Source: LZORAL124-50-18 sp051208045 (GTDB lineage: Bacteria; Pseudomonadota; Gammaproteobacteria; Pseudomonadales; Oleiphilaceae). From it: a stretch of DNA of 64,000 bases. Shown one piece after another: positions 33,909 to 42,423 of this stretch (positions within the stretch are counted from its first letter, which is position 1; every line of letters starts with the position of its first letter). Below the pieces are notes generated by a model that worked only from the letters and a program-made list of their open reading frames with translations, searched no databases and was not told the DNA's origin. The stretch lies in the NCBI GenBank assembly GCA_051208045.1, contig JBPJFY010000005.1, positions 124,001-188,000 of the forward strand, written 5' to 3'. The translations under genes were made by a program, and so were the position numbers.

Positions 33909-34130
33909 ATGTCGACGATATCCTACCGATTAGTATCCCGAAAAATGGGCGAGTCATTGAAAATTCGTGTCCCGGACAGTAACGGAATGGGCAGTGTGGA
34001 GATTCACGTAGATTTGACACGCGTGGTGGGTGATGAGGTGCGTATTGGTGTGGAAGCGCCCATAGGCGTGTCTGTGCTGGAGTCCGAAAGCCATCAGGAG
34101 TTGCGGGATTCCGTGGTGTTGCCTCGTTAA
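33909..34130 (+). CDS. atypical CsrA/Rsm-like protein
   Basis: A 73-residue protein with the CsrA pattern: LVSRKMGESLKI (compare LTRRVGETLMI) and GDEVRIGVEAPIGVSVLES (compare GNQVRIGVNAPKEVSVHRE). CsrA dimers bind GGA motifs in mRNA leaders. Two differences stand out. There are about nine extra residues between the first and second conserved blocks, as in some atypical Rsm proteins. And the position of the essential RNA-contacting Arg44 is Glu58 here (VSVLE). RNA binding may thus be altered or lost. ATG 33909 is preceded by AAAGGAGTGAGT. The end overlaps the convergent helicase gene by 4 bases. Confidence 0.75.
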   Translation: MSTISYRLVSRKMGESLKIRVPDSNGMGSVEIHVDLTRVVGDEVRIGVEAPIGVSVLESESHQELRDSVVLPR

Positions 34131-36445
34131 CTGGCGTGGGTGTCTACCTGTTTGAAATACAGGTGCGCGCTCTTTTTACTGAATTCCATTTCTTTACCCG
34201 TGGTGAATCGCACGGAGAATGATCGCTCCAGTTCCTGAGTGACCTGACCTTCGCCAAAAATCGCGTGGTGTACCCGATCCTGTTTCCACAGCGGGCACTC
34301 CGTTCGAGTTGGCCCACGTTCCTTGCCGGTGCGTTGACCTCCTGTGATACGGCTCATGAGCCTGGCACTGAGACTGGGTTGTTCCAGAGTGATGCGCTCC
34401 CGAGCGCAATAGCGTTCGCAGATGGGACTCAGTGGCGCCAGTGCAGGGGGGACTTTCACCGCTGTGGCGTCCGTGTGTGCATACAGCGCATTCGCCAGCC
34501 AGAGCGAAGCCTCGACCTGCATTTCCCCAATAAACCGACTCTGATTGTCAGCGGCCCCGGGTGGTGCAAAAAGGTGGAGAGCCTCGCGTACCCGGGTCAT
34601 TGCCACGTAAAGCAGACGGCGCTCACTTTCCAACAGCAGTGGGGTGATTGGCTCATCTTTGTGGTGGTAGGGCATGAGGGCATCGGTGAGTCCGGGCAGG
34701 AGTACGATGGGCCACTCAAGCCCCTTGGCCCGATGAATGGTGGTGAGGTTCACGCCCTGACTCGCTTTTACCGCCCGGGCCTGATGTTTCAGCCGGTTAA
34801 AATGCACGATGGTTTCCGTGGGTGTCGACCGGAGGGTTCGGATGTAGTTGATAAAACCCTGTAACGTATTCACGCGCTCTTCACCACTGTCATAAGTAAA
34901 TGACGCGCTGCGCAACTGGTTCAACATATCTGTCTGTTTGACGTAATCTGACAAAAGTTGTGCGCTGGGGAAATGTTTGCTGTCGCGTGCCAATTGGGAG
35001 AGCGCGGCGATGAAGCGCTTTATCCGGTGTTTTTGCAGGTTGCCGAGGCGTTCCAGAACAGGCCACTGATCCACCGAGAGGGTCGAACTGCCGGACCGGG
35101 ACAGCCACTGACTGAGATCTGTCACTTGCTCATCCTTCAGGCCGCAATGAGGGAATCTGAGCAGTTCCCGGTAACGATTTTGCTGCTCCGTTTGTGTCAG
35201 GTGCATGAATTGGTCACAGGCGTATTCCAGCAGGATCAGCAACCCCTTCAGTTCACGGCTGGCCAAAGCCCCCTTGTTTTCACCGGAATAGTAGGGGATG
35301 CCGGCATTCAGTAACGCCAGCTCGATCTCAACGGTCTGGCTCCATACCCGACAAAGAATAGCAATCTCGGCAGGGGAACGCTGGTCGGCCAGGTACCGCT
35401 GTGTCAGCGCCAATACATCGGAAGCGTTTTGTCCCGGCTCAAGTGTGCAGTGTGTTTCCATGACATCACTGTGGGCGTGACAGAGCACGTTTTTCCGACC
35501 GCGATTGTGATGGATCAGGTGGTTGGCCAATAAGGCCACCCGGTGACCATATCGGAAACTGTAGGAAAGCGTTAACTCGGTGGGGCTGGGAAAGTCTTCG
35601 GCAAATCGACGCAGGATGAAGTCGGGTTGGGCACCGCGAAACTCGTAAATGGTTTGATCCGGGTCGCCGACCACCGTCACCCGAGCGCGCTCACCGGCAA
35701 TGTAGGTTAGCAGTCGATGCTGAATCTCATTAGTATCCTGATACTCATCCACCAGAATCAGGTCCATTTTGTTGGTCACCATCTTAAGCAGCCCCGGATG
35801 CTGGTGGATCAGCTTTACCGGTTCCCACAGCATGTCGGAAAACGAGATCCGGGCGTGCTCTTTGCGCCACTGTTCAAACAGGTGAAAAATTTTGATAACC
35901 AAAGGGCGCTTGAAGGTTTCACTGTTGAGTTCGTACACTTCTTCCGCAGATCGCAGAGTGGTCTTCACCAATTCAATAAAACTGATGGCGCTTTCAACAT
36001 ACTCTTTTTTGTTCCGGTTCAGTTCGGATCGCTCATTTTCCGGTACGGCTTTGCGCAATAACTGCCAGACTTGATATTGCACTTCCTGCTCGGTAAGTAC
36101 CTCCGGGTGGATAGGAGGCAGGAACGTTTCCTGGATAAAACGACGGTACAAGCGATAGCCCATGGCGTGGTACGTACGAATCTCGGGGAGTGCAAATCGC
36201 GTTTTTTGGGCAGTCTGGCTGGCCTGTTTAAGGGCAAGCACTTCCGGTAACTTCTTTTCAAAGTCCTGTTTAGCGCTTTTATTGAACATGAGGATCAGCA
36301 TGCGCTCAGGATCATGTCCCTCGATCAGCAGTCGACAGATGCGGTGTGCCAGGGTGGTTGTTTTCCCGCTGCCGGCTACGGCGGTAATTACGCAGTGCTC
36401 AAACCCGAGATCAATGATTTGTTGCTGTTCCTGAGTAAGATTCAT
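34127..36445 (-). CDS. UvrD/Rep-type superfamily 1 DNA helicase
   Basis: A 772-residue SF1A helicase. Motif I is AVAGSGKTTTLAHRI; motif II LVDEYQDTNEIQHRLL; motif III GDPDQTIYEFRGA; motif IV-V LTLSYSFRYG and TTIHRAKGLEWP; motif VI LYVAMTRVREALHLF. It unwinds DNA 3'-5' in repair or replication restart; which paralog is not clear. The C-terminal about 100 residues contain a VHHAIFGEGQVTQELE module of the kind seen at the end of PcrA/UvrD. ATG 36445 (MNLTQEQQQIIDL) is preferred to an upstream TTG. Confidence 0.92.
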   Translation of the reverse strand: MNLTQEQQQIIDLGFEHCVITAVAGSGKTTTLAHRICRLLIEGHDPERMLILMFNKSAKQDFEKKLPEVLALKQASQTAQKTRFALPEIRTYHAMGYRLYRRFIQETFLPPIHPEVLTEQEVQYQVWQLLRKAVPENERSELNRNKKEYVESAISFIELVKTTLRSAEEVYELNSETFKRPLVIKIFHLFEQWRKEHARISFSDMLWEPVKLIHQHPGLLKMVTNKMDLILVDEYQDTNEIQHRLLTYIAGERARVTVVGDPDQTIYEFRGAQPDFILRRFAEDFPSPTELTLSYSFRYGHRVALLANHLIHHNRGRKNVLCHAHSDVMETHCTLEPGQNASDVLALTQRYLADQRSPAEIAILCRVWSQTVEIELALLNAGIPYYSGENKGALASRELKGLLILLEYACDQFMHLTQTEQQNRYRELLRFPHCGLKDEQVTDLSQWLSRSGSSTLSVDQWPVLERLGNLQKHRIKRFIAALSQLARDSKHFPSAQLLSDYVKQTDMLNQLRSASFTYDSGEERVNTLQGFINYIRTLRSTPTETIVHFNRLKHQARAVKASQGVNLTTIHRAKGLEWPIVLLPGLTDALMPYHHKDEPITPLLLESERRLLYVAMTRVREALHLFAPPGAADNQSRFIGEMQVEASLWLANALYAHTDATAVKVPPALAPLSPICERYCARERITLEQPSLSARLMSRITGGQRTGKERGPTRTECPLWKQDRVHHAIFGEGQVTQELERSFSVRFTTGKEMEFSKKSAHLYFKQVDTHAS

Positions 36446-36607
36446 AAAGCCTGAGTGCGTCGGAAAAGCCTGCAATCATACCTTTCTTTGACGGTTAGGG
36501 GGAATATCTTTACGGTGTGATGTTTTTGGTTTTAATTTGCGCGCTTTTCAGGCCATAATGAACAACTTGTAATACAAGGGGCGATCCCCCAGAACAGGGA
36601 AGAAAGG

Positions 36608-37330
36608 ATGAAAAAAATAATCAAAACGATTTCCAGTCAGGGCACTCACATCGTTCTCGCCGTAGCCATTGGCGCGAGCGCAGCAGGATTTTCCGGATGC
36701 GCCATGATGGGTGAACCCAAATCGGAGCCAGCACCACCGCAATCGCTGTCGGCAGATCAACCAACGCCCCTGATGCGTGCGGCCGCCGCAGGTGAAATGG
36801 ATACGCTTCTGTCCTTGATCGAAGCTGGCCAGTCCGTGAATGTGTCAACACCTGAGGGTACGGCCCTGAGCTGGGCCATCGATAACAAACAAATGAATGT
36901 GGCCATGTACCTGTTGGGCATAGGCGCCAAACCGGACATCGCAGTACCCTCCGGTCAGTCATCTTCGTTGATGAAAATGGCGCAGGCCGGTGAAACTCAA
37001 ATGGTCAAACTGTTGCTGGCCGCCGGAGCGGATGTGAACTATGCCGACCAGGTCGGAAATACGGCGCTGGCAAAGGCAGCCTATGAAGGCAACCTGACCA
37101 CGGTCAAGGCCCTGCTGGCAGCTGGTGCTAATGTCAATATCGCCCCGGAGGGCAACTCTTTACTTTCACACATTGTTGGCAACAATGATTTGCTGTTAAC
37201 CCAGGTGTTGATTGCCGCGGGAGCCGACGTCAACAGTCGTGGTGGCCAGGGCATTACGCCGCTTGAAGTTGCCCGGCAAAAAGGGTACAAAGATCTGGAA
37301 ATGCTGTTGGTGCAATCTGGCGCCCAGTAA
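36608..37330 (+). CDS. ankyrin-repeat lipoprotein
   Basis: A 240-residue protein with a lipoprotein signal (LAVAIGASAAGFSGC; lipobox FSGC, about Cys31) followed by about five ankyrin repeats: TPLMRAAAAGEMDTLLSLIEAG, ALSWAIDNKQMNVAMYLLGIG, SLMKMAQAGETQMVKLLLAAG, ALAKAAYEGNLTTVKALLAAG and a last repeat TPLEVARQKGYKDLEMLL. It is predicted to be membrane-anchored facing the periplasm. ATG 36608 has AGGGAAG upstream. It precedes the first kinase of the T6SS locus by 140 bases; a functional link is only suggested by position. Confidence 0.88.
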   Translation: MKKIIKTISSQGTHIVLAVAIGASAAGFSGCAMMGEPKSEPAPPQSLSADQPTPLMRAAAAGEMDTLLSLIEAGQSVNVSTPEGTALSWAIDNKQMNVAMYLLGIGAKPDIAVPSGQSSSLMKMAQAGETQMVKLLLAAGADVNYADQVGNTALAKAAYEGNLTTVKALLAAGANVNIAPEGNSLLSHIVGNNDLLLTQVLIAAGADVNSRGGQGITPLEVARQKGYKDLEMLLVQSGAQ

Positions 37331-37469
37331 TGATTTTCGCCTGATTTCGTCTACACTAATGAGTGCGTCTCTCCGGTAACGGTATTGCAGGCGCACAACC
37401 GCTCTCTGGCTGGGTGATTGGACTGTCTCAGCAGGGAATCTTTTCAATTCAGCACATCAGGGTCGGATT

Positions 37470-40400
37470 TTGAGCTTTCCTGTTATACCTGGTTATCAAG
37501 TCAAGAGTATTTTAGGGCAAGGTGGCATGGCCACCGTGTACTTGGCCATTCAGGATACCTTCGAACGTCAGGTCGCATTGAAGGTCATGGCCGAGCACCT
37601 GGTAAAAGACGAATCGTTTGCTGCCCGTTTTCTTCGGGAAGCTCGCCTGGTTGCCAAAATGTCCCATCAGAACATTGTTCCGGTGTTCGATGTGGGGGCG
37701 CACGAAAACTATCACTACATGGCCATGGAGTTTTTGCCGGGTGGTGACCTGAAGAAAAAAATGCGTGCAGGCCTGGCGCTCATAGACTCCGTAAAAATCG
37801 TGCAGGCAGTGGCCCATGGCTTGAACTATGCCGGCACGAAGAATCTGGTGCACCGGGATATCAAGCCGGAAAACATTTTGTTCCGGGAGGACGGCAGTCC
37901 GGTTATTTCCGATTTCGGAATTGCACGGCAGGCCGATTCCAAAACCAACATGACGATGACCGGTGCGGTAATCGGTACGCCGCACTATATGAGTCCGGAG
38001 CAAGCGGAAGGGGCGGAAGTCGATCCCCGCTCAGACCTGTATTCGCTGGGCATCATCGTCTATGAAATGCTGACGGGGCATGTCCCGTTTCAGGGCGATT
38101 CCGCCGTCTCGATTGGTATAAAGCACATCACCGAAGATCCCCCGCCGCTCCCGCCTCAGGTGGCTGCTTTCCAGGAATTCATCGACATCGCTCTGGCAAA
38201 ACACCCGGAAGACCGCTACCAGAGTGGCGCTGATTTTTCCGAAGACCTGGCCATGATTGCGGAGTCGATGACAGACGCGGAAGCAACGGTGGTCATTTCC
38301 AAAGAGGAAATGCAGCGCAGCTCCAAGAGTGGCACCCGTGCCGCGCGCACGTCTGCCAACCGCAGTCGGGCCACCAGCGCGACCCGCTCAACGCGAGCAA
38401 CCCGAGCGACGCGGGCTTCCCGTGTTCGACCGGGTGAAGCACCACCCCCGTCCAGTCAGTCTCACGGGCGCTTGTGGCTGGGTGCGCTTGCGGCGGTGGG
38501 CGTGATCGGGATTGCTGGCGTGATCGTGCTTGATCCGTTCAGTGATTCTGTGAGCCAGCCAACCACTCCGTTAGTCACGTTGCCCACCTCGCCCGATAAA
38601 CCGCCGGAATCCGTATTCGGTACCAAAGCGGCAAAATTGATCGGGGATGCAAAAGCCGCGCTGGCCGAAGATCGATTGTTTGAGCCCCCACAGAACAATG
38701 CCCAATATTACCTGACCACTTTGCTGGCCCTGGTGCCAGACAGTGCAGAAGGCAAAGCCGCGATCGCGGAGTTGTTTTCCCGGTATTTATCCGGTGCCGA
38801 AACGGCGATCGCCGGCAGCCAGTTGGATGAAGCCACCACCTACCTTAATCAGGCGTCTCAAATTTCCTTCTATATCGGAGATGAAGCGCAACAGGGGCGA
38901 TTTTCTGAATTGTACCGGCTGTTGAATTCACAAAAGCAACGCTCACTGATCTCGGAAGAAAAGTCCCGTTTACTGGAAGACCTCATCGCCAGAGCGGATG
39001 CTGCCCTCGCGAAAGATGCATTGACAGCGCCCAGCGAGAATAATGCCTATGACCTGTTTCAACAAGTGCTGGTTGAAGATCCGGAGAACGTCGCAGCGAA
39101 AGCAGGCATCAGTAAGATCGCGTCGCGATTCCTGGAAAAAGCGAGAGCAAAAATTGATGAAAAATCCTTTGGCGTTGCGAAAGCGTTTGTCGCCGCAGCG
39201 ATTCAGGTAGAGCCTGGCAATTCAGGAATTGGCGATGTGCAAAAGCAAATTGTTGATGCCGAGGAAGCAGAAGCGAACAAGCTGCTGGAATCTGAAAACC
39301 AGAAACTGGCTGAGCTCGAAAAAGCCCGAAAACTGCGCGAGTTGGAAATTAAGCGAAGACAGGAGCAGATTGATGGCTATTTGTCGAAAGCGGAGGCTGC
39401 CCTCACTGCAGGCAACCTGACGCGTCCGCTGGGTAAAAATGCGTTGGAGTTTTTCGAAAATGTGCTGATTCTGGAACCCGCCAACATTGCCGCTTTGCAA
39501 GGTAAGGAAAAAGTGGGGCAGGCAGTGATCAAGCAAGGTGTCAGCGCCACAGATCAAGGGAAATTTGATCTGGCGAAAGCGCTTTTTGCGGAAGCTCGCA
39601 AAATTGTTTCCTCCGTGGTTGAGGTGAGTCGGGCTGAGCGCCGATTGCAGGAGGCAGAAGAAAGTGCACGCATCGCCGCACTGGTCGCTGCAGGTGAGCA
39701 GGCGTTGAAAGACAATCGTCTTACCAGCCCTGCAGGTAATAATGCTCTGGAATACTTTGATCGTGTGTTGAAGTCTGACCCGAATAATCTCAGCGCGCGC
39801 CAGGGTCGAGAGAAAGTCGGGATGCGGTATCTGGATTTGTCGCGGGCAGAAATTGCAAAGAGTGACTTTGTGGAAGCAGAAAGCCACTTGAAAAAAGCGA
39901 AGGAAATTTCCACGTCCAAGGTAGAAATCGCTACGGTCGAACGCTTGCTGGAAGAGCAGCGCAAGAACGTCAAACTGGATGATGTGATTGCGAAGGCTGA
40001 GAGTGCTTTCGACAGCGGCAGGTTGACCAAGCCGGATGGGCAGAGTGCGCTGGACTATTATCGCATGGCGCTCTCGGTGGATGCTCAGAATGTGAAGGCG
40101 AAAGCGGGAATACAAAAAATTGAGGATAAATACCGGGCCTTTATCGAGCAGGAACTCAAAGCGTTCAATTTCTCTGAGGCGGAAGCCTATCTGGCAAGCT
40201 GGCGGGCGTTTACAAACGACACACAGGCCATTAATGATTACACGACATCTATTGAGCAGGCCCGAAAAGCATATGGGGATCAGCAGAAACTCGCCGCTGC
40301 CAAGCGAGCGCAGGCTGAGGAAGAGCGCAAGCAGCGGGAGCAGGAAGCGGCCGCAAGAAAGCAAGCCCAGATCGACACCCTCATCGCGAAAGCAAAATCG

Positions 40401-41039
40401 CTTGAATCCAGAAGGCGGACACAAGATACAAACAATCAGCTTCGCGGTGTTTACCAGGACATCCTGGCGCTGGACAGCCGCTCGCGAGAGGCGAACACGG
40501 GTTTAGCGGGCGTCAGTGACTTTGATGCGAGGCTTGTACAGACGGCCATAAAAAGTAAAAAGATGGAACAGGCCCGTCAGTTGATTGATACGATCAGAAA
40601 ATCCACCCCCGGCTATGCGGGCCTCAATGGGCTGGAATCGGCTTATAACGACGCGTTGGCGAATAACGAGGAGTTCAATGCCTTTATTCAGCGGGCAGAG
40701 GAATTGATCAACGTGCCGTATAAGAAACCTGGGCTCTTTGGGAATAACGACAAGGCCCGCTCGACGCTGGTTAATGCCTACCGTGCCATCGAGGACGCCA
40801 GGAAAATTCTTCCGGCGCATAGCAAGGTAAGCGCCACGTTACAGAAACTGGATGCAAAGTACGGCCAGATTGTCGGCCTGCTCATGCGGGAAGGAGATTT
40901 GGAAGAAGCGGGCAAGTTTGTGTCCGATACGAACCAGTATCAGTGGCCGGGTGAGCAAATGGCGGGACTGTCGAAACAGCTCGCAGAAAAGCAGAGCGCA
41001 CAAGGCAAAGACTTACCGCGGGCAATTGGTGCCTTCTAG
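37470..41039 (+). CDS. membrane Ser/Thr protein kinase with repeated periplasmic modules (T6SS-linked)
   Basis: 1189 residues. Residues about 8-270 are a Hanks-type kinase: GQGGMATVY loop, Lys38 (VALK), HRDIKPEN with Asp129, DFG Asp147, YMSPEQ. A basic Arg/Thr/Ala-rich juxtamembrane stretch is followed by one transmembrane helix (about 333-352). The exterior part has about six repeats of a 90-120-residue module with consensus L..P..NNAL.YF..VL..DP.N..A..G..K and a coiled, charged linker, then a terminal PYKKPGLFGNN block shared with the second kinase. PpkA-type kinases phosphorylate FHA proteins to switch on T6SS; TagH here is the likely target. Start is a TTG at 37470 with a weak ribosome site. 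Confidence 0.9.
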   Translation: MSFPVIPGYQVKSILGQGGMATVYLAIQDTFERQVALKVMAEHLVKDESFAARFLREARLVAKMSHQNIVPVFDVGAHENYHYMAMEFLPGGDLKKKMRAGLALIDSVKIVQAVAHGLNYAGTKNLVHRDIKPENILFREDGSPVISDFGIARQADSKTNMTMTGAVIGTPHYMSPEQAEGAEVDPRSDLYSLGIIVYEMLTGHVPFQGDSAVSIGIKHITEDPPPLPPQVAAFQEFIDIALAKHPEDRYQSGADFSEDLAMIAESMTDAEATVVISKEEMQRSSKSGTRAARTSANRSRATSATRSTRATRATRASRVRPGEAPPPSSQSHGRLWLGALAAVGVIGIAGVIVLDPFSDSVSQPTTPLVTLPTSPDKPPESVFGTKAAKLIGDAKAALAEDRLFEPPQNNAQYYLTTLLALVPDSAEGKAAIAELFSRYLSGAETAIAGSQLDEATTYLNQASQISFYIGDEAQQGRFSELYRLLNSQKQRSLISEEKSRLLEDLIARADAALAKDALTAPSENNAYDLFQQVLVEDPENVAAKAGISKIASRFLEKARAKIDEKSFGVAKAFVAAAIQVEPGNSGIGDVQKQIVDAEEAEANKLLESENQKLAELEKARKLRELEIKRRQEQIDGYLSKAEAALTAGNLTRPLGKNALEFFENVLILEPANIAALQGKEKVGQAVIKQGVSATDQGKFDLAKALFAEARKIVSSVVEVSRAERRLQEAEESARIAALVAAGEQALKDNRLTSPAGNNALEYFDRVLKSDPNNLSARQGREKVGMRYLDLSRAEIAKSDFVEAESHLKKAKEISTSKVEIATVERLLEEQRKNVKLDDVIAKAESAFDSGRLTKPDGQSALDYYRMALSVDAQNVKAKAGIQKIEDKYRAFIEQELKAFNFSEAEAYLASWRAFTNDTQAINDYTTSIEQARKAYGDQQKLAAAKRAQAEEERKQREQEAAARKQAQIDTLIAKAKSLESRRRTQDTNNQLRGVYQDILALDSRSREANTGLAGVSDFDARLVQTAIKSKKMEQARQLIDTIRKSTPGYAGLNGLESAYNDALANNEEFNAFIQRAEELINVPYKKPGLFGNNDKARSTLVNAYRAIEDARKILPAHSKVSATLQKLDAKYGQIVGLLMREGDLEEAGKFVSDTNQYQWPGEQMAGLSKQLAEKQSAQGKDLPRAIGAF

Positions 41040-41111
41040 GGCTGTAATTGGGGCTTCTAGGACTGTTATTGGTGGCTTTTAGGGGCGGTATTGGTGCCTT
41101 CCGAGGCTGAT
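41025..41111. repeat. four tandem copies of a ~22-base unit
   Basis: Units start ATTGG(T/G) at 41025, 41047, 41068 and 41090, each carrying a GCTTCTAGG-like core and a G-rich end. The first copy contains the last five codons (AIGAF) and stop of the kinase gene, so the array grew from the gene end into the spacer. Confidence 0.65.
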
Positions 41112-41136
41112 GAAATGATTTGTTGGGTAAAAAAAG

Positions 41137-41170
41137 AAAAGCCCGGCAGAGAGTTCTGGCGGGCTTTTTT
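41137..41170. terminator. bidirectional terminator, kinase / outer-membrane gene
   Basis: AAAAGCCCGGCAGA-GAGTT-TCTGGCGGGCTTTTTT-type hairpin: GCCCG-CAGA pairs with TCTG-CGGGC, with A-run before and T-run after. It serves both convergent genes (kinase ending 41039, barrel gene ending 41205). Confidence 0.85.
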
Positions 41171-41204
41171 ACCTGGTTGCGGCAATGATGATCAGGAGGC
41201 TGCC

Positions 41205-42116
41205 TTAGAAGTACATCTGCATGCCCAGTGTGGCGGTGACCATGGTTTCTTCGGTTTCGACGGAGCCGGAGAAGTTGGGCGTTTTATCATCGGCGTCCAT
41301 GTCGTACTCCTGACGACGAATGTCGACGAAGTAACCGGACTTCTCGGTCAACGGAGCAGACCAGGTCAAGCCCAGGCTGAATCCCTTGGAGTCGCCCTGG
41401 TAATCAAACGCCTGAGGATTGGCTGTACCTTCCAGGTAATTATCCGTGTACTCGCCGTCCATCAATGCATAGGCGATACTCAGCGAGAGCGTGCCGAGTT
41501 GCTGCACGGGCAGCCCGTAGCTCGCGCCTAAAAAGAAGCCTTTTTCCTCATACTTTTGCTCATAGGCGGAGAGGCTGAGTAGCTCATGATCTTTGGCCAG
41601 ATTGGATATGACCGTGGGGAAACAGGGGACTGTCGTCACACACTGACTGTTGTTTTGTTGTGCGCCCGGATTGTCAATATAACGGGGATCTGGTGTTACG
41701 GTCGTTTTACCCACCATGTAGCCACCAAACGCATTTAATCCCTGCCACACATTGTAGCCCACAGTGATGCTGAAGTCGTTTCGTTCCACTTCCGAGTTGG
41801 CTTTGGTAAAACCGTTATCTGCATCGGTGAAATTGTCGCTGAAACTGGTGTCGTACTTGATGGAAACGTACGCCTTGTCATAGAGGGCAGTCAGCGCAAG
41901 ATTGATCGTTGGCAATGTGGCATCAAAATCACCGCTGATACCGGCATTGCTACCACCAACAAATTCCTGTTTGAAATCCAGTGTTTTGTACTGGAAAGCG
42001 ACTTGCGGGATCAGTGTGACTCCCCCTTCCAGTGCGTTTACGGTTGGTGCATATGCGCCAACAAGTGTCGCGGCAGCGACCAAACCGGAGAGTTTTGAGT
42101 ATGAGGCGAGTTTCAT
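41205..42116 (-). CDS. outer-membrane beta-barrel-like protein
   Basis: A 303-residue protein with a signal peptide (KLSGLVAAATLVGAYAPTVNA, cleavage near ALE). The mature part alternates polar and hydrophobic residues (AYVSIKYDTSF, DFSITVGYNVW, GFSLGLTWSAPL) and ends in ...MVTATLGMQMYF; a terminal Phe is the outer-membrane insertion signal. No porin family was recognised. Two Cys (QCVTTVPCF) may form a loop disulfide. ATG 42116 has AAGGAG at good distance. It sits between the two kinase genes on the opposite strand, which is unusual. Confidence 0.75.
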   Translation of the reverse strand: MKLASYSKLSGLVAAATLVGAYAPTVNALEGGVTLIPQVAFQYKTLDFKQEFVGGSNAGISGDFDATLPTINLALTALYDKAYVSIKYDTSFSDNFTDADNGFTKANSEVERNDFSITVGYNVWQGLNAFGGYMVGKTTVTPDPRYIDNPGAQQNNSQCVTTVPCFPTVISNLAKDHELLSLSAYEQKYEEKGFFLGASYGLPVQQLGTLSLSIAYALMDGEYTDNYLEGTANPQAFDYQGDSKGFSLGLTWSAPLTEKSGYFVDIRRQEYDMDADDKTPNFSGSVETEETMVTATLGMQMYF

Positions 42117-42423
42117 GTGGTGCTCCTTGTCGTGATGGTCTTTTTTTAGCGTGAGGGTCTTTTTCTACGTAGTTTAGCATGGTATCACCAAGCCGAAAGT
42201 TCATAGCGGTACTCTCTGGCCGAAAGTAGCGCTAAGTGCCGGAATTTATGCGTTCGGGGTGTACAAATGATCAATACACGATATAGTTTAAGGGAGCCGG
42301 CAAAAAGTATGGACAGCCCGGCAATCCGACGATATTTCAGGGACCAGCGCACGCGTAGGCTGGATTCATTTCGCGTCGGTATTTTCCTCATCAAGAACGG
42401 ACCCTAAGGAAAGCAGGTTTCAC
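42117..42423. other. divergent promoter region, barrel gene / second kinase
   Basis: About 307 bases, no supported gene. GCCGAAAGT occurs twice as a direct repeat (42192-42200, 42219-42227). No convincing -35/-10 pair was found. Confidence 0.4.

Noticed and set aside
39222..40424. A 400-residue open frame on the minus strand
   Set aside because: Antisense to the first kinase; Phe/Leu/Arg-rich composition is the shadow of the Glu/Lys/Ala-rich repeats.
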